Shown here: positions 6,169 to 6,252 of the stretch, piece by piece
Numbering within the stretch: the stretch's first letter is position 1
Layout of the letters: each line of letters opens with the position of its first letter
The notes under the pieces: generated by a model
Told to the model about the DNA's origin: nothing
Database searches by the model: none
Seen by the model: the letters and a program-made list of their open reading frames with translations, nothing else
Assembly: GCA_012735285.1 (NCBI GenBank)
Contig: JAAYHT010000114.1
Span: 1-6,252 of the forward strand
Reading direction: 5' to 3'
DNA from: Clostridiales bacterium
GTDB lineage: Bacteria > Bacillota > Clostridia > Peptostreptococcales > Anaerovoracaceae
Length of the DNA stretch: 6,252 nt
Program-made: the position numbers and the translations under genes

Positions 6169-6252
6169 ATTTTTTGAAAATATCATATATATAATGATAC
6201 CAGAAATTAAGACAGACAAAACGGCCAAAATAAGTTAGAATGGAACTATGGA
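6169..6252. other. AT-rich tail after the MFS gene, with a small dyad and no gene
   Basis: No coding frame, terminator or convincing promoter is visible. A perfect dyad TATCAT-N7-ATGATA lies at 6181-6199. TTGAAA at 6174-6179 is only ten bases from TATAAT at 6190-6195, which is too close for a normal promoter. The MFS unit may therefore continue beyond the window or terminate later. Confidence 0.4.

Noticed and set aside
3658..6192. A shared 12-mer (TATCATATATAT) at 3658-3669 and 6181-6192
   Set aside because: It is low-complexity AT sequence with near copies elsewhere in the window, so it is probably chance.

Overview
The window looks like chromosomal DNA from a low-GC, spore-forming, probably anaerobic Firmicute (Clostridia or Negativicutes type). 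The grounds are the AT-rich sequence with strong GGAGG ribosome binding sites, a Spo0E-family sporulation phosphatase, a FakA-type DhaL kinase, and a YedE/TusA pair of the kind linked to selenium metabolism. The genus cannot be fixed from this sequence. No rRNA, tRNA, CRISPR array or insertion sequence was seen.

Layout. (1) Positions 1-781, minus strand: the N-terminal half of a FakA/YloV-type fatty acid kinase that runs off the left edge. It has a near-consensus promoter at 884-912 in the divergent intergenic region. (2) 959-2137, plus: a class II tRNA nucleotidyltransferase (Cca family) that has cleanly lost the flexible loop between motifs A and B, the hallmark of CC-adding enzymes. (3) 2237-3547, plus: a YedE-family membrane transporter and a TusA/YedF-like small sulfurtransferase, 12 bases apart, ending at a perfect hairpin. 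The yedE ribosome binding site lies in the 3' arm of a 55-nt near-perfect hairpin, which suggests translational control. (4) 3783-6168, plus: an apparent operon of a Spo0E-like aspartyl-phosphate phosphatase, a D-cysteine desulfhydrase-like PLP enzyme and an MFS transporter. It is driven by a TTGACA-17-TATCAT promoter flanked by two inverted repeats that look like operators. (5) 6169-6252: a short AT-rich tail with one small dyad and no gene.

How the genes may work together. The YedE/TusA unit plausibly imports a sulfur or selenium compound and hands it to a carrier cysteine. The third unit joins a sporulation-timing phosphatase to D-cysteine breakdown (pyruvate, ammonia, sulfide) and a transporter. 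The two units are separated by a terminator-like hairpin and a new promoter, so the sulfur theme they share is not evidence of co-regulation. The most notable points are the loop-less nucleotidyltransferase and the hairpin over the yedE start.
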